Source of the DNA: Methylocystis sp.
GTDB lineage: Bacteria > Pseudomonadota > Alphaproteobacteria > Rhizobiales > Beijerinckiaceae
NCBI GenBank assembly: GCA_002929055.1
Contig: PERY01000013.1
Span: forward strand, 17,412-81,411
DNA length: 64,000 nt
Direction of reading: 5' to 3'
Shown here: positions 35,584 to 44,135 of the stretch, in pieces
Layout: each line of letters opens with the position of its first letter
How positions within the stretch are numbered: position 1 is the first letter of the stretch
Program-made: the position numbers and the translations under genes
Notes under the pieces: generated by a model
What the model saw: the letters and a program-made list of their open reading frames with translations, nothing else
What the model was told of the DNA's origin: nothing
Databases searched by the model: none

Positions 35584-37058
35584 GCGACCTCGCGATCGCA
35601 CGCATCGCCGACAACGCCCGCACGCCTCCCCGCGCGCATGTCATCCGCGCCATCGCGGCGAAGGAATGGCTCGAGATGCGACGCGACAGGCGCCTCGTCG
35701 CACTCTTCGCCTTCGCGGCGCTGTTGATGCTCGCGGCCCTCGCCTTCGGCGCTTCGGAGAATGCGCGCATCTCCCGCGAGCGCGCCGCCGCAGCGGAGGC
35801 CGATCGCGCGCTCTGGACGGGGCAGAGCGACAAGAATCCCCACGCCGCCGCCCATTTCGGCCAATACGCCTTCAAGCCGACGAGCCCCCTTTCGCTCGCC
35901 GATCCGGGCGTCGATCCCTATGTCGGCTCGGCCGTGTGGCTCGAAGCCCACAAGCAGAACGAAACGCAGTTTCGCGCGGCACGCGACGGCGGCGTCGCGG
36001 GGCGGCTAGGGAGCCTCTCGCTCGCTTTCATCCTGCAAACGATCGCGCCGCTCATCGTGCTGCTAACGGGCTTTGCAAGTTTCTCCGGCGAGCGCGAAAC
36101 GGGCACGCTGCGGCAATTGCTGAGCCTTGGCGCGCGTCCTGACGACCTTCTCGCCGGTAAGGCTCTGGCGCTTTTCAGCGCGAGCGTCGCGTTGCTCGCG
36201 CCGGCCTTCCTCGGCGCCTGCGTCGCCGTGGCGCTTTTAACCGACCCCAGCAAGCTTTCGCTCGCGGACCAGTTCGTCCGCCTCGGCGCGCTGACGGCGG
36301 GCTACGCCGTCTATCTTGCGGGCTTTGTCTTTCTCGCGCTCGGCGTCTCGGCGCTTGCGAAGAACAGCCGCGCCGCGCTCGTCACGCTGCTCGCCTTCTG
36401 GCTCGCCAATTCCTTCCTTGCGCCGCGGCTCGCGACTGACATCGCCCGCAGTCTCGCGCCCACGCCGACCGCGCAGGAATTCCGGGCCGCCATCGCGAAA
36501 GACAAGGCCAGAACCTTCGGTCACGACGAGACGCATCCCGCCTACATCGCTTTCCGCGACGAAGTGCTCAAGACATACGGCGTCTCGCGCGTGCAGGACT
36601 TGCCCGTGAGCTTTCGCGGTCTGACGCTGCGCAAGGACGACGAGAACGGCTACGCGATCTTCGACAGGCACTTTGGCGCGCTGCAGGCGGCCTTCGATCG
36701 GCAGGACGCTTTGCGCGCCGCAACGGGATTTCTCTTCCCGCTTCTCGCGCTGCAGCCCTTCTCAATGGCCTTCGCAGGCTCGGACAGCCGCGCACAGTTC
36801 GATTTTGCGAGCGCCGCTGAAGCGCATCGCCGCGACATTCAAAATCAGGTGAGCGACAACATCATCCACTTCCAGCACGACGACAGCTATGCCGCGGGCT
36901 CTGAACTGTGGAAGCGCATCGCAAGCTTTTCCTATTCAGCCCCGGCCGCAGCTTTCCCTTTCGCTCACAGCGCGCAGACGATCGTGGCGCTCATCGGCTG
37001 GCTTGCCGTCACCTGCGCCTTCGCTTTTTTCGCCGCCCGCCGGCTGAGGCCGCTATGA
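35580..37058 (+). CDS. ABC-2/DUF3526-like permease, first copy
   Basis: 492 residues. One N-terminal helix (LVALFAFAALLMLAALAFG), a large extracytoplasmic domain (about residues 60-145), a bundle of helices from ILQTIAPLIVLLTGFASFSGERETGT (the ERExGT motif), a second extracytoplasmic part and a C-terminal helix. This is the COG1277/DUF3526 layout, seen next to TonB receptors in alphaproteobacteria. ATG 35580 overlaps the ATPase stop; overlaps the next permease by 4 bases. Confidence 0.85.
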   Translation: MSDLAIARIADNARTPPRAHVIRAIAAKEWLEMRRDRRLVALFAFAALLMLAALAFGASENARISRERAAAAEADRALWTGQSDKNPHAAAHFGQYAFKPTSPLSLADPGVDPYVGSAVWLEAHKQNETQFRAARDGGVAGRLGSLSLAFILQTIAPLIVLLTGFASFSGERETGTLRQLLSLGARPDDLLAGKALALFSASVALLAPAFLGACVAVALLTDPSKLSLADQFVRLGALTAGYAVYLAGFVFLALGVSALAKNSRAALVTLLAFWLANSFLAPRLATDIARSLAPTPTAQEFRAAIAKDKARTFGHDETHPAYIAFRDEVLKTYGVSRVQDLPVSFRGLTLRKDDENGYAIFDRHFGALQAAFDRQDALRAATGFLFPLLALQPFSMAFAGSDSRAQFDFASAAEAHRRDIQNQVSDNIIHFQHDDSYAAGSELWKRIASFSYSAPAAAFPFAHSAQTIVALIGWLAVTCAFAFFAARRLRPL

Positions 37059-38470
37059 GCGCCTTTCTCGCGGGGCTCCGTTACGAGGCGCTGACGCTGC
37101 GGCGCGAGCGCGCGGTCTGGCTGGCGCTCTTCGCGCTCGTCGCTTCCGTGCTATTTTCGCTGCACACGGGCGCAGCGCGAGTCGAGGCGCAGCAAAGCGT
37201 CGTCGCAGCGGCTCGCGCCGACGAGGCGCAGCGGCTCGAGGGGCTGAAGAAGACCCTTGCAAAAATCGAGAGAGGCGATCTCAAAGAGGATCTTCCGCCT
37301 TTCCGCGACCCGCGCAACGCAGCCTATATGGGCGGCGGACCGGCGGCGCGCGTGGCGGCCCTCGCGCCCACGCCGCTCGCGCTTGCAGCGGTGGGGCAGA
37401 GCGATCTCTTTCCACCGGTCGTGAAAGTCACGACCGGGTCGAAAGACAGCTTTCTCTTTTCCGACGAGATCGAGAACCCCGCCAATCTCATGAGCGGCTC
37501 CACCGATCTCGCTTTCGTGATCCTCTTCGTTTACCCGCTCGTCGTGCTGGCGCTCGCGTTCAATTTTCTCGCGGGGGAAAGGGAGCAAGGAACCCTTGCG
37601 ATGACGCTGGCCGCGGCGCGGCGCCCTGGCGCGACGCTCGCAGGCAAGCTCGCGGCGCGCGTCCTCGCGCCTGTCGCCGCCGCCCTTCTTTCGGCCGCCC
37701 TTGGCGTCGCCCTCTTCGCAGGCTGGAGCGCCGTCGCTTCCGCCGGCTTTGCGCAGCTTTGCGCCGTCATTCTCGTCTACGGCGCCTTTTGGGCCGCGCT
37801 CGCGGCGGCGGTGGACGCGCTGGGGCGCAGTTCGGCCTTCAACGCATTGACGCTGGCCGGCGCCTGGGTTGTTTTGACCATGCTGGCGCCGGCGAGCGTC
37901 AACAGCCTCGCCGGTTACGCCTATCCGGCGCCCTCGCGCATCGGCATGGTGCTGGCGGCGCGGGCTGCGTCGATCGACGCCGACAAGGCGCGCGACGCAG
38001 CTCTGGCGCGCTATGTCGAAGAGCACCCGGGCGAAAGGCGCGACCGCGGGCGCGAGGCGGCCTTGCGGCGGCTCGCCACGCAGGATGCGGCGTTCCAGCG
38101 AGTCGAGGGCGTCGTTGCAGAGCATGACGCTCAACTGAGCCAACAGCGCGCCCTCACAGATCGGCTTGAATTCCTCTCGCCGCCGCTCCTCGCTCATCGC
38201 GCGCTGGCTGACATCGCAGGCGCTGGCGAAGCGCGCTACCGCGGCTTTCTGGAGCGAATCGGCGCGTTCCACGAAGAATGGCGCGCGTTTTTTCTTTCCC
38301 GGGCCAAAGCCGCCACGGCCCTCGCCGCCGCCGATTACGACGCGCTGCCCCGGTTTGCCGAAAAGGTTGGCTCGAACGCCGAAACCGCCGCGCCGCTGAT
38401 GGGCGTGCTGGCGCCGACGCTGCTGCTCACGGCCTTCGCCTGGCGCCGTTTGCTGCGCGCGAAGCCTTAG
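37055..38470 (+). CDS. ABC-2/DUF3526-like permease, second copy
   Basis: 471 residues with the same architecture as its neighbour: N-terminal helix (VWLALFALVASVLFSL), a coiled extracytoplasmic region rich in Glu/Lys/Arg, FLAGEREQGTLAMTL (the ERExGT motif) and C-terminal helices. The two permeases likely form a heterodimer with the ATPase. Start ATG 37055 inside the previous stop. Confidence 0.85.
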   Translation: MSAFLAGLRYEALTLRRERAVWLALFALVASVLFSLHTGAARVEAQQSVVAAARADEAQRLEGLKKTLAKIERGDLKEDLPPFRDPRNAAYMGGGPAARVAALAPTPLALAAVGQSDLFPPVVKVTTGSKDSFLFSDEIENPANLMSGSTDLAFVILFVYPLVVLALAFNFLAGEREQGTLAMTLAAARRPGATLAGKLAARVLAPVAAALLSAALGVALFAGWSAVASAGFAQLCAVILVYGAFWAALAAAVDALGRSSAFNALTLAGAWVVLTMLAPASVNSLAGYAYPAPSRIGMVLAARAASIDADKARDAALARYVEEHPGERRDRGREAALRRLATQDAAFQRVEGVVAEHDAQLSQQRALTDRLEFLSPPLLAHRALADIAGAGEARYRGFLERIGAFHEEWRAFFLSRAKAATALAAADYDALPRFAEKVGSNAETAAPLMGVLAPTLLLTAFAWRRLLRAKP

Positions 38471-38484
38471 ATCAGGGGGCCGCT

Positions 38485-38512
38485 TGATCCAATCAGGCAC
38501 GGCCATCGTAGA
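38485..38512 (+). promoter_or_regulatory. RpoE (ECF11-type) promoter of DUF2177 gene
   Basis: TGATCC, 16 bases, CGTAGA. The -35 TGATCC is the hallmark of RpoE/ChrR promoters in Rhodobacter (from memory), and the same spacing recurs twice near rpoE. Only 6 bases separate the -10 from the ATG at 38519, so the mRNA may be leaderless. Confidence 0.7.
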
Positions 38513-38518
38513 ACGTTC

Positions 38519-38944
38519 ATGTCAGTCGCCCGGACCCACCTGAAAATCGTCCTGTCAGCCTATGCAGGAGCGACCGCCGCAATGCTGGCGCTCGACATCA
38601 TATGGCTCTCGACGATGGCTGAGCGTCTTTACCGGCCACAACTTGGCGACCTGCTTGCGGATGATTTTCGCCCGGTTCCGGCCGTCGCCTTCTATTTGGT
38701 CTATCTTTCCGGCGTCGTTTATTTCGCGGCGCTGCCAGCACTCGGAGACGGCGGGTGGCGCAAGGCGCTTCTCAATGGCGCGTTGCTGGGGCTAGTCTGC
38801 TACGGAACCTACGATTTGACGAACCAGGCGACGCTGCGTCATTGGCCGGCGCTCGTGACGGCGCTGGATCTCATGTGGGGATCGTTTTTGACGGCGGTTG
38901 CGTCCGCGTCGGGCTACAGCGCGGCGAAGAGGTTCACTTCCTGA
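38519..38944 (+). CDS. DUF2177 membrane protein
   Basis: 141 residues, four helices. Family segments AALDIIWLS (here LALDIIWLSTMAERLYR) and VCYGTYDLTNQATLRHW are clear. It is a recognised member of stress-regulon gene sets, function unknown. Its promoter-like element is at 38485. The end overlaps the convergent membrane gene by 11 bases. Confidence 0.88.
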   Translation: MSVARTHLKIVLSAYAGATAAMLALDIIWLSTMAERLYRPQLGDLLADDFRPVPAVAFYLVYLSGVVYFAALPALGDGGWRKALLNGALLGLVCYGTYDLTNQATLRHWPALVTALDLMWGSFLTAVASASGYSAAKRFTS

Positions 38945-39506
38945 CCTCGGAGGTTTCGCTCCAGGCGGCGGAGAATGTCCACGCCGCGATGACGCTCAGA
39001 ATGGCGGCGCTGTAGACGTTCAGCGACAAAAGAGCGTCATATTGGCTGGGTCCGGCCAGATAGAGGGGCGCGCCGTAACGGCGGTGCAGCAGCAGAAAGG
39101 CGCCAAGCAAAGCGACGAGAAATACGCCAAGTGCGACCCGCTCCCCCTTACGGCAAGACAAGGCCGCAATAACGAGGCAGGGCGCCAGGAAAAGCTCCAC
39201 TCCCGAAGCGACGCCGAATATGAACGCGCAGAAAAAAGTATTGATGGCGCCCACCGCCGGAAAATAGAGCCTCCCGATGTTGGGGATGCGCCTCGCGACC
39301 CACGGCGCGGCAAGGAAGAATGGCGTGGAGACGAAGGTCAGCCCGAGCAGCCAGCTTCCTTCTCCCGTCACCCACCGGACGTAGAAAGGATAGAACGGCT
39401 GGTTGGAAGCCAGCACGAGAGCGAGCGTATTGGACGCTCGCGTAAGAGGGTCTTCAGCGGCGGCGTAATCCGTGAGCCGCCGCCACAAAGACGACCAGTC
39501 AGCCAT
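38934..39506 (-). CDS. Membrane protein of unknown function in RpoE locus
   Basis: 190 residues, about five helices (LLGLTFVSTPFFLAAPWVA, AINTFFCAFIFGVASGVELF, GVFLVALLGAFLLLHRRYG). Start set at ATG 39506 (MADWSSLWRRL) since upstream in-frame sequence lies within the next gene. It is last of the minus operon rpoE-chrR-DUF1295-methyltransferase. Family not recognised. Confidence 0.7.
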   Translation of the reverse strand: MADWSSLWRRLTDYAAAEDPLTRASNTLALVLASNQPFYPFYVRWVTGEGSWLLGLTFVSTPFFLAAPWVARRIPNIGRLYFPAVGAINTFFCAFIFGVASGVELFLAPCLVIAALSCRKGERVALGVFLVALLGAFLLLHRRYGAPLYLAGPSQYDALLSLNVYSAAILSVIAAWTFSAAWSETSEVRK

Positions 39507-39507
39507 C

Positions 39508-40533
39508 TCAGGGCGCTCGCAGCCGGTAATGACTGACACCCCACACGTCTCCATCCTTGTCGCCGAAAAGGCCTTCCGTTGCGAGGAAAAACAGCCGCCA
39601 GCGCCTGCGCCACAAGCCGGCGTCCGCACCATAGGTTTCGCTCAGGACGCCGTCGATTTCATCCTGGTTCGCATCGAAATTCTCGAGCCAGTCGGTGGCG
39701 GTTCTTTGATAGTGACGACCGCTCCAGCGCCATTCCTCCTCCACTTCGAAGAGATCGCTGAAAGTGTGAATAAGACCATGGCTCGGCATGATGCCGCCTG
39801 TGAAGAAATGTTGCGCGATCCAGTCGGATTTGTCTGCGTGATCGAAGCGGTAGGGCTGATCGCGATGGGTGAAGATATGGACGAAGAGACGCCCGCCCGG
39901 CGCCAGCCAGTCGCGCACCCTGGTCAACAATCCGCGCCAGTTGGCCATATGCTCGAACATTTCAACAGACACGACGCGATCGAAACGCTCGGCCGTCACA
40001 AAATCATTCATGTCCTGCGTCAGCACCGTCAGATTGACGAGACCAAGACGCGAGGCCTCCGACTCGATATACAGCCTTTGACTGTTGGAGTTCGATACCG
40101 CAGTAATGCGCGCATTGGGATATTTCTGCGCCATGAAGAGCGAGAGCGATCCCCAGCCGCATCCAAGTTCCAGAATCTTCTGGCCGTCGGCGAGAGCCGC
40201 ATGTGCGACGGTTTCCTCCAGCGCGCGAACCTCGGCCTGCGCCAGCGTCGTCTCCGGCGCGTCATAATAGCAGCAGGAGTATTTGCGCCGCGGCCCAAGC
40301 GCGAGCTCGAAGAAGCGCGCGGGCACCTCGTAATGCTGCGCATTGGCTTCATCCGTATGCAGGGCGATCGGAAAGCGCGACATGTCTCGCGCGAAAGCTT
40401 CTTCCGTAGATCCCGTGGCCGCTCCGAGCCGCTCGCGCGTGCGCCCGACAAGAAAGTTGACGCCCATGCGCAGGAACGAGTCCGGTAGGGGCGCGCGCTC
40501 GACGACGCTGATTGCGCTTGCGATGAATGACAT
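39508..40533 (-). CDS. Cyclopropane-fatty-acid-synthase-like SAM methyltransferase
   Basis: 341 residues. SAM site ILELGCGWGSLSLFMAQKYP, then QDMNDF and SVEMFEHM, and the lipid-binding HIFTHRDQPYRF in the C-terminal half. It lacks the N-terminal lipid domain of true CFA synthase. Methyltransferases of this type in R. sphaeroides and R. palustris work on phospholipid acyl chains in furan fatty acid synthesis; this could be an equivalent, inferred only. GGAG precedes ATG 40533. In the RpoE operon. Confidence 0.85.
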   Translation of the reverse strand: MSFIASAISVVERAPLPDSFLRMGVNFLVGRTRERLGAATGSTEEAFARDMSRFPIALHTDEANAQHYEVPARFFELALGPRRKYSCCYYDAPETTLAQAEVRALEETVAHAALADGQKILELGCGWGSLSLFMAQKYPNARITAVSNSNSQRLYIESEASRLGLVNLTVLTQDMNDFVTAERFDRVVSVEMFEHMANWRGLLTRVRDWLAPGGRLFVHIFTHRDQPYRFDHADKSDWIAQHFFTGGIMPSHGLIHTFSDLFEVEEEWRWSGRHYQRTATDWLENFDANQDEIDGVLSETYGADAGLWRRRWRLFFLATEGLFGDKDGDVWGVSHYRLRAP

Positions 40534-40537
40534 GCGT

Positions 40538-41362
40538 TTATTCTCCAAGGCTCGAATTCAGGCCCCGTCGTTGCGGGCCCGGGAAAAAAGCGTTGACTCG
40601 CGACTGATAGGAGCGAAATGCGTCCCCCCGCGAGGCGAGCATGTGCTTTTCAAGCGGCGGCACACCGGAGACATGCGCGAGCAGCCAATACATGAAGGCG
40701 GGAGCCAGCGCCGCCAGCCAGCCTTGCGGCCAGTCTCCCGTGACGTCGATGGCGATGACGGCGAAGCCGACCCAGCCGAGCCACTGGAAGAAATAATTGG
40801 GATGGCGGGACCAGCGCCACGGGCCGTCTTCACATACGCTGCGGCCCGATCCCCGGACCGCGCGAAACCGCGCCAGCGTCGCATCCGACCACGCCTCGCC
40901 AAGGATCGCCGCCACCACGATCAATGCACCGGCGGCGTCCGTGGATGCAGGAAAACCCGACGGATTTCTCGCCGCGAGAAAGAAAGCGAGCGACAGGAGA
41001 AAGGCGCAGGCCGCCTGAATCTGGAGAAACCAGAAAAGCCGGCGCGGGAAATCCCGGCCCCACTCGACAGCAAGAGCTTGATAGCGCGGATCCTCGCCGG
41101 CGTTGAGGCTGCGCGAGACAATGTGAACGCCCAGACGAAGCGAGCCCGCCAGCGCAAGGGCGGCGACCATCACCTGCCTAGCCGTCGCTGGACCACCCGC
41201 GATCGGCGCCAGAGCAAGCGCGACGCCAGCGACGCCGATCGCGAAAGACCACGTCGCATCTATCCACCCGGACTGACCTGTTCGGCGTTGCAAATACCAG
41301 GCAAAGGTCATGACGGCGGACAGGCCGGCGGCCGTGACGGCGAGAAGAAGCCAGACGCTCAT
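40538..41362 (-). CDS. DUF1295/steroid 5-alpha-reductase-like membrane protein
   Basis: 274 residues, about seven helices, with the DUF1295 C-terminal marks GPWRWSRHPNYFFQWLGWVG and LEKHMLASRGDAFRSYQ. Members are NAD(P)H-linked reductases or methyltransferase-like enzymes acting on lipids. ATG 41362 overlaps the chrR stop by 4 bases. Sits between chrR and a lipid methyltransferase, so a role in membrane-lipid change is a fair inference. Confidence 0.88.
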   Translation of the reverse strand: MSVWLLLAVTAAGLSAVMTFAWYLQRRTGQSGWIDATWSFAIGVAGVALALAPIAGGPATARQVMVAALALAGSLRLGVHIVSRSLNAGEDPRYQALAVEWGRDFPRRLFWFLQIQAACAFLLSLAFFLAARNPSGFPASTDAAGALIVVAAILGEAWSDATLARFRAVRGSGRSVCEDGPWRWSRHPNYFFQWLGWVGFAVIAIDVTGDWPQGWLAALAPAFMYWLLAHVSGVPPLEKHMLASRGDAFRSYQSRVNAFFPGPQRRGLNSSLGE

Positions 41363-42015
41363 ATGTCTCTGAACTTCTGGTAAAGCCGTCCGAACCAGCC
41401 GCTCGGGCGAGTACGGCCCTCCATCGCAATCAGACACAAGCAAGGCATGTCGGAGTCGACCAGAATATCGTGCTCGACGCCAGCGTCCGCCTGCGCCACC
41501 TCACCCTCGACGTAACGCGCTTCTCCGTCCCGGAAGCTGCCGCGCAGCACGCAGGTCGTCTCGTCGCCCTCATGACCATGCCTCGGGACGCGCACGCCGG
41601 GCGCGATCTCCAGAAGAAAGGCGCGTGAAGTCGAGGCTGGAGGTAGCCTGATGCTGGCGGATCGCACGCCAGGGCCGATCCAGCGCCAGGGCCCGATCGC
41701 GCGCCGTGCGAGCGATTCTGGAAGCACGAACCCCTCGGGCATGGCGGGATGCGAAGGCGCCACTCTTTCGCCGCCGCGCGGCGCGTCGCCAGCGTCGATC
41801 TCGCGCAGGGCGCGGTTCAGAGCCGAAGGATCGACCTGGGCAGGCTCGAGTTCATCGAGCAACATGCCCCCGAGCGCCTCGAACTGAGCGTGGATGTCGC
41901 GCGCAGCCGGCGACATTTCAAGATGCGTCTCTACCAGGAGGGAGAAGCCGGGGTCCAGAGCGCCCGCGGCGTGTCGAAACAGGAGATCGTCAGGAGAGGT
42001 TGGGAGGGTCGTCAT
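41359..42015 (-). CDS. chrR: ChrR-family anti-sigma factor lacking the usual zinc Cys
   Basis: 218 residues: N-terminal anti-sigma domain (about 1-85) and C-terminal cupin domain (PRHGHEGDETTCVLRGSF). In Rhodobacter ChrR the N-terminal zinc is held by His6, His31, Cys35 and Cys38. Here His15 and His31 are present but the following segment reads HLEMSPAAR, so both Cys positions are replaced (Ser and Ala). ATG 42015 overlaps the rpoE stop, the usual coupling. Expected to hold RpoE until singlet oxygen or organic hydroperoxide appears. Confidence 0.9.
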   Translation of the reverse strand: MTTLPTSPDDLLFRHAAGALDPGFSLLVETHLEMSPAARDIHAQFEALGGMLLDELEPAQVDPSALNRALREIDAGDAPRGGERVAPSHPAMPEGFVLPESLARRAIGPWRWIGPGVRSASIRLPPASTSRAFLLEIAPGVRVPRHGHEGDETTCVLRGSFRDGEARYVEGEVAQADAGVEHDILVDSDMPCLCLIAMEGRTRPSGWFGRLYQKFRDI

Positions 42016-42650
42016 CCGAGATCTCCCAGTTGCGCGCGGAGCCGCTCCACCGCGAGCCGCACCCGCGATTTGACGGTGCCAAGAGGTATGCCAAGCGTGC
42101 GGGCGATTTCCGCATGAGGCTGCTCGTCGAAATAGAAAAGTTGCACGATCTGCGCCTGTTCGCGTGAAAGGGCGCCGAGCGCCTGGCGGACTCTTTCCTT
42201 GCGTTCGTTCATGATCGCGACGGTTTCGCCGTTCGGCGCGGCGTCCGGCTCGTCGCTCGGATCGGCGTCGAGATCATCGCCCGAACGCTCGCCTCGCAGT
42301 CGATCGATCCGCAGATTGCGCGCGATGACAAATATCCATGTGGAGGCGGCGCCGGCGCTGGCGTTGAAGGATGCCGCCCTGCGCCACACGCGCAGCATGG
42401 TTTCCTGCGCCAGATCCTCAGCCACCGCCGGCGATGCGCCGGCTCGCAGAAGGTAGGATTTCACGCGGGGGAAATAATACGCAAAAAGCGCGGCGAACGC
42501 CTGCCGGTCGCCGTCGCACGCCAGTCTCGAGACGAGAACGCTGGCCTGCTCCGGAGAAAGCGCCATCGCCCCTGTCCGCACATTCAATACGGCGATCCTC
42601 CGCACAGGAACGGGCGGATCGAGGACAAGCGCGGTTGCGACATCGTTCAT
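42012..42650 (-). CDS. rpoE: ECF sigma factor RpoE (ChrR-controlled, group ECF11)
   Basis: About 212 residues from ATG 42650. Region 2: LFAYYFPRVKSYLLRAGA, AEDLAQETMLRVWRRA (DxxQET pattern) and TWIFVIARNLRIDRLR. Region 4: ALGALSREQAQIVQLFYFDEQP, then GIPLGTVKSRVRLAVERLRAQ. Two starts are plausible: ATG 42650 (leaderless, as the -10 is 8 bases upstream) and ATG 42566 (MALSPEQ), which gives the more typical length. It heads the minus operon with chrR. Confidence 0.92.
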   Translation of the reverse strand: MNDVATALVLDPPVPVRRIAVLNVRTGAMALSPEQASVLVSRLACDGDRQAFAALFAYYFPRVKSYLLRAGASPAVAEDLAQETMLRVWRRAASFNASAGAASTWIFVIARNLRIDRLRGERSGDDLDADPSDEPDAAPNGETVAIMNERKERVRQALGALSREQAQIVQLFYFDEQPHAEIARTLGIPLGTVKSRVRLAVERLRAQLGDLG

Positions 42651-42657
42651 GCTCCCT

Positions 42658-42685
42658 TCTACGAGCAGTCGGGCATTTTGGATCA
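42658..42685 (-). promoter_or_regulatory. RpoE promoter of rpoE-chrR operon
   Basis: On the minus strand: TGATCC, 16 bases, CGTAGA, ending 8 bases before the ATG at 42650. Same layout as the promoters at 38485 and 42711, implying autoregulation of rpoE. Confidence 0.75.
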
Positions 42686-42710
42686 TAAGTCGGTCAGGCG
42701 GAACCGGAAG

Positions 42711-42738
42711 TGATCCGATTGCCCAGACCAAGCGTATA
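42711..42738 (+). promoter_or_regulatory. RpoE promoter of flavin oxidoreductase operon
   Basis: TGATCC, 16 bases, CGTATA. Back to back with the rpoE promoter (25 bases between the two -35 elements), giving a divergent pair. It would drive the operon from 42822 on. Confidence 0.75.
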
Positions 42739-42821
42739 AACTTCAGTGTTACACGCGCCATGACGGCGGCCAATCCTTCGAAGCCCGAGCTGCGAAGAAG
42801 CGGCTTTTAAGGTATAACAAA

Positions 42822-44126
42822 CTGAAATCACGCGCTAAAATTGCCGTTTTGGGAACCGGGATAGCAGGGTTGTCCGCCGCCTGGCTTCTTGCAGGATCCA
42901 ATGACGTCACCGTCTATGAGAAAGGGCCCTATGCAGGGGGCCATTCGAACACGGTGGACGTCGCGGGTCCGGATGGCAGGATCGCCGTAGATACGGGGTT
43001 CATCGTCTATAATGAGCCGGCCTATCCAAACCTGACCGCTCTTTTCGGCCATCTTGGCGTCGCAACGACGCCGACTGACATGACCTTTTCGGTATCGCTG
43101 AACGGCGGCGCGCTGGAATATGCCGGCAACGACCTTTTCAGCCTTTTCGCGCAAAAGCGAAATCTCTTCAGCCGCCGCTTCTGGTCGATGCTGTTCGACA
43201 TCAGACGTTTCTATGCGGAGGCGCCTATTGATCTGCCGAAAATGGAAGGCGTCACGCTCGGGGCGTATCTCGACGCCAATAATTACGGTGCGGCGTTTCG
43301 CGATGATCATCTTTATCCGATGGCGGCCGCGATCTGGTCCATCCCGGCGCGACAGGTATCACAATATCCGGCGCAGGCCTTCACCAGATTCTGCGAGAAC
43401 CATGGCCTGCTCAAGATTGCAGGCCGGCCGGTGTGGCGAACCGTCGTCGGCGGCAGCCGCGAATATGTGAAGAAGCTTATCGAGCCCATTGGCGATCAAG
43501 TCGTGCTGAACGCGCCGATCAGCCGTGTGACGCGCGACGCGGACGGCGTGACCGTAGAATGGCCAGGCGGTGCAGAGCGCTTCGATCATGTGGTGATTGC
43601 CGCCCATGCCGATCAGGCGCTCGCCATGCTTGGAGATCCGAGCCCGGAAGAAAGACGCATCCTCTCGCGCTTCGCCTATGGCCGCAACGAAACGATCCTG
43701 CATGGCGACGCCGCGCTGATGCCGAAGCGCCGCTCCGTGTGGTCGAGCTGGAATTACCTCGCGCCGGGATCGGACGCCAGCCTCTCCGTCACCTACTGGA
43801 TGAATGAGTTGCAACACATCCCCGAGACGACGCCGCTCTTCGTGACCTTGAATCCTGCCGTCCCGCCGCGAGAGGATCTCACACATAGGCGCTTCGTCTA
43901 TGAACACCCCATTTTCGATCTTGCGGCGATAGAGGCGCAACGCGAACTCTGGTCTTTGCAGGGCGAACGCCGGACCTGGTATTGCGGGGCTTATTTCGGC
44001 GCAGGATTCCATGAGGACGGGCTGCAGGCGGGATTGGCGGTCGCAGAACATCTTGGCGGCGAGAAGCGCCCGTGGAAGGTCGAGAATGAGTCGGGCCGTA
44101 TCCATATCACCGCGCCGAATAGCTGA
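42822..44126 (+). CDS. FAD-dependent amine-oxidase/desaturase-like protein
   Basis: About 434 residues. Rossmann motif KIAVLGTGIAGLSAAWLL near the N-terminus, YEKGPYAGGHSNTVD, and C-terminal FAD site GAYFGAGFHEDGLQAGLA. Members are annotated NAD/FAD-binding protein; one in R. sphaeroides is the fatty-acid desaturase UfaD (from memory). There is no ATG before the Rossmann strand: candidates are CTG 42822 (AAGG 9 bases upstream), ATT 42840 and TTG 42849, the last of which would cut the first strand. First gene of a plus operon with DUF1365 and a CFA-like methyltransferase. Confidence 0.85.
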   Translation: MKSRAKIAVLGTGIAGLSAAWLLAGSNDVTVYEKGPYAGGHSNTVDVAGPDGRIAVDTGFIVYNEPAYPNLTALFGHLGVATTPTDMTFSVSLNGGALEYAGNDLFSLFAQKRNLFSRRFWSMLFDIRRFYAEAPIDLPKMEGVTLGAYLDANNYGAAFRDDHLYPMAAAIWSIPARQVSQYPAQAFTRFCENHGLLKIAGRPVWRTVVGGSREYVKKLIEPIGDQVVLNAPISRVTRDADGVTVEWPGGAERFDHVVIAAHADQALAMLGDPSPEERRILSRFAYGRNETILHGDAALMPKRRSVWSSWNYLAPGSDASLSVTYWMNELQHIPETTPLFVTLNPAVPPREDLTHRRFVYEHPIFDLAAIEAQRELWSLQGERRTWYCGAYFGAGFHEDGLQAGLAVAEHLGGEKRPWKVENESGRIHITAPNS

Positions 44127-44135
44127 GAGGCAAGG

